NCBI GenBank assembly: GCA_004321915.1
Contig: SCQE01000088.1
Span: forward strand, 1 to 64,000
Source: Nitrospirota bacterium
GTDB lineage: Bacteria > Nitrospirota > Thermodesulfovibrionia > Thermodesulfovibrionales > Dissulfurispiraceae
DNA: 64,000 nucleotides
Direction of reading: 5' to 3'
Shown here: in pieces, positions 62,251-64,000 of the stretch
How positions within the stretch are numbered: the first letter of the stretch is position 1
How the letters are laid out: every line of letters starts with the position of its first letter
Program-made: the position numbers and the translations under genes
The notes under the pieces: generated by a model
The model's input: the letters and a program-made list of their open reading frames with translations, nothing else
What the model was told of the DNA's origin: nothing
The model's database searches: none

Positions 62251-63462
62251 ATGAACCGTCGTGATTTTTTGAAGACCTCGGCTTTGGCCGCAGCCGCAGT
62301 AGCGGCAGCCCCCTTAACGACTGAAAGCGCGCCGGAGCCGTCCGCAGGCAAGCCCTCAGTAAAAAGCTACCGCGAAATAGGCAAGACCGGTTTGAAGATG
62401 AGCGACATATCCTTCGGGGCAGGCAGACTTGCGTCCCCTTCGATGATACTGCGCGCTGTGGACAGCGGGATAAATTACTTCGACACGGCCCCTGATTACG
62501 GGGCATCCGAGAAACTTATAGGCGAGGCCATGTCAAAGATAAAAAGAGACAAAATAATCATCACTACAAAGTTCTGCAACCACACGCCGTATCCGGGACA
62601 TCTGCCCTTAGGCTCTAAAAAAAGGGAGTATGTGGCGTCTGTGGACGACAGCCTTGCGCGGCTTAAAACCGATTATGTCGATTTCATATTCGTTCATGCC
62701 GTAGGCGGAGAGAGGGGCAGGAATAAAGAGCTTGAAGACGAGAAAAAAAGGCTCCTCGACGATGAAATGCTCTCGGCCGTCGATACATTGAAAAAAGCGG
62801 GAAAGGTCAAATTTTTAGGCGTTTCGTCCCACGGACCCGCAAACCTTGAATCGCTTTTGATGACTGCGGTCAAGTCCGGCCATTTTGATTTGATCATGCC
62901 TTCTTTCAACTTCATGAATTTTCCGAAACTGCCCGAAGTAATGAAAGAGGCCCACAAACGCAAGGTGGGCGTTGTTGCTATGAAGACGCTTGCGGGGGCC
63001 AAAGACACGAATATAGAAGCAAAGAACGAAGAGTTTGCGCATGCCGCGTTCAAGTGGGTGTTAAAGCATCCTGAAGTCAGCGGATTGGTAGTAACCATGA
63101 AAACCGTGTCCGATATAGAAACATACTTGGCCGCATCCGGCAAAAAGTTTACTCAGAGCGACAGGAAAGCGCTTAATGAATACGCGATGATGTTCGGCAG
63201 GGAATACTGCCGCACAGGCTGCAATGAGTGCGAGAGCTTATGCAATCGCGGGGTAGAGATAGCGAACATAATGCGTTATCAGATGTATTTTAAAGACTAC
63301 GGCATGGAAAAAAGGGCGATCGAATCTTATACCTCTGTCAGGAGCAACTCCGCGGCTTGCGGAGATTGCGACAACCCTGTGTGTGTTTCAGGATGCCCTT
63401 ACGGACTGTCCGTAAAAAATATGCTTGCCGACGCGCACGAGATGCTGACCTTATCGGTTTAA
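62251..63462 (+). CDS. Tat-exported aldo/keto reductase with C-terminal Fe-S motifs
   Basis: A 403-residue protein. Tat signal NRRDFLKTSALAAAA; an aldo-keto reductase barrel with the tetrad Asp and Tyr in FDTAPDYG, Lys in ITTKF and His in FVHAVGG; then a C-terminal region with eight cysteines in two ferredoxin-like groups (CRTGCNECESLC and CGDCDNPVCVSGCP). Exported folded; probably accepts electrons through the clusters rather than NADPH. Substrate unknown. Confidence 0.88.
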   Translation: MNRRDFLKTSALAAAAVAAAPLTTESAPEPSAGKPSVKSYREIGKTGLKMSDISFGAGRLASPSMILRAVDSGINYFDTAPDYGASEKLIGEAMSKIKRDKIIITTKFCNHTPYPGHLPLGSKKREYVASVDDSLARLKTDYVDFIFVHAVGGERGRNKELEDEKKRLLDDEMLSAVDTLKKAGKVKFLGVSSHGPANLESLLMTAVKSGHFDLIMPSFNFMNFPKLPEVMKEAHKRKVGVVAMKTLAGAKDTNIEAKNEEFAHAAFKWVLKHPEVSGLVVTMKTVSDIETYLAASGKKFTQSDRKALNEYAMMFGREYCRTGCNECESLCNRGVEIANIMRYQMYFKDYGMEKRAIESYTSVRSNSAACGDCDNPVCVSGCPYGLSVKNMLADAHEMLTLSV

Positions 63463-64000
63463 TGGGAGTCTCTTTTTTTCTCAGGGCAATACTTATCCTT
63501 GTATTGCCCTGCATTGCGGCCGTGATTTACATTAAGGGGCAGAAATACGACCCTGCGCTTATAGACTTCAAATCCGCCGCGAATACATCATCCGGCAGCG
63601 GGCAGGCGATACCCGCGAAACAGCAGGGTCCAACTTCCTCGCTGCCTTCCGATATCGAAGGCTTCAAACAGTTCGGTAAAATACGGGAGTTCAATAAAGA
63701 CAACCTTTTCGAGCATGTGAACGGTCATGCCGAATACTTCATTTCCGCAGGATTTCAGAAGCTGTCCGTGATCGAATACGTCTCTTCAACCTCAAGATCA
63801 GAGAAGCCCGAGCTGCAGGCAGAGGTTTATGAGATGGGCAGCGGGCTTCAAGCCTTTGGCGTTCTTGTTGACGAGTCAGGAGCAAAGGCGGAAGCAGTGA
63901 ATATCGGCGCTATGGGATTCAAGACATCCGGAGGAATATCTTTTTTCAAAGGGAAATATTATGTAAAAATAGCGCCCTACAGCGGTAAGCCCCCTTTGAT
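63462..64000 (+). CDS. DUF6599-like membrane-anchored protein (5' part)
   Basis: The frame from ATG 63462 (overlapping the aldo-keto reductase stop by one base) stays open to the window end: 179 codons. One membrane helix (about 6-24), then a Ser/Gly-rich linker and a globular part (FKQFGKIREFNKDNLFEHVN, GHAEYFISAGFQKLSV, LQAFGVLVDESG). The pattern matches DUF6599 proteins as remembered. Translational coupling suggests a shared pathway with the preceding gene. The 3' end is cut off. Confidence 0.75.
   Translation, partial: MGVSFFLRAILILVLPCIAAVIYIKGQKYDPALIDFKSAANTSSGSGQAIPAKQQGPTSSLPSDIEGFKQFGKIREFNKDNLFEHVNGHAEYFISAGFQKLSVIEYVSSTSRSEKPELQAEVYEMGSGLQAFGVLVDESGAKAEAVNIGAMGFKTSGGISFFKGKYYVKIAPYSGKPPL

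Overview
The window is a 64 kb stretch of bacterial chromosome with about 65 protein genes, a tmRNA and two tRNAs. The cell is Gram-negative (Lgt-type lipoproteins, SurA-like chaperone, TPR/M48 envelope proteins), motile (FlaG, methyl-accepting protein), uses selenocysteine (tRNA-Sec), makes spermidine (SAM decarboxylase) and has sigma-54 nitrogen control. A PglB/STT3-type oligosaccharyltransferase, a deoxyhypusine-synthase-like protein, a HrcA/CIRCE-controlled htpG, Tat-exported Fe-S proteins and bacteriohemerythrin fit an anaerobic or microaerophilic lineage such as Nitrospirota or a former deltaproteobacterial group. That placement is inference; no rRNA is present.

Layout. 0-5 kb: WrbA, an M16 peptidase pair, aroD, comF. 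5-13 kb: a FlaG pair, mfd, a CZB-type chemotaxis receptor, a CBS-PAS histidine kinase. 12.8-15.4 kb: SurA-like protein, hfq, a zinc ribbon, a lipoprotein, smpB and ssrA. 15.3-20.4 kb is accessory DNA. An AbiEi/AbiEii toxin-antitoxin pair lies between two 29-bp copies of the tmRNA 3' end and has no integrase. Next to it are a frameshifted secreted protein, a secreted protein with a recent internal duplication, an orphan antitoxin-like regulator and a DUF4143 ATPase. 20.5-25 kb: ferredoxin, then a minus-strand run hemerythrin-znuA-znuC-znuB-hisI-HIT-Nudix. 25-34.9 kb: CIRCE-htpG, glgP, the oligosaccharyltransferase, lgt, an MFS exporter, tsaB, rimI. 34.9-36.4 kb is a second decayed patch: purC 3' remnant, VapBC-like pair, truncated transposase.

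36.4-46.3 kb: nitroreductase, rpsT, a DHS-like protein, a FecR protein, a Mg-sensor-like MgtE-N/CBS protein coupled to an NRAMP-like permease, then a nitrogen block (amtB, class-I amidotransferase, glnB, glnA). amtB has a sigma-54 promoter preceded by three identical 14-bp palindromes; the amidotransferase has a sigma-54 promoter only a few bases from its start codon. 46.3-64 kb: TPR lipoprotein, nadB, an acetolactate-synthase-like enzyme, two paralogous small membrane proteins, uvrB, ChaN, tRNA-Pro, tRNA-Sec, a TPR protein, an M48 protease, speH, a DUF1015-gapA-pgk operon, and a TlpA / Tat aldo-keto reductase / DUF6599 operon cut by the window end.

The best leads are the integrase-free AbiE cassette in ssrA, the triple-palindrome enhancer candidate at amtB, the MgtE-N/CBS + NRAMP-like pair with altered metal-site motifs, the bacterial STT3, and a recurring arrangement in which a -10 box sits directly against a start codon without a Shine-Dalgarno (probable leaderless mRNAs). 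All functions are read from sequence motifs; nothing was searched against a database.
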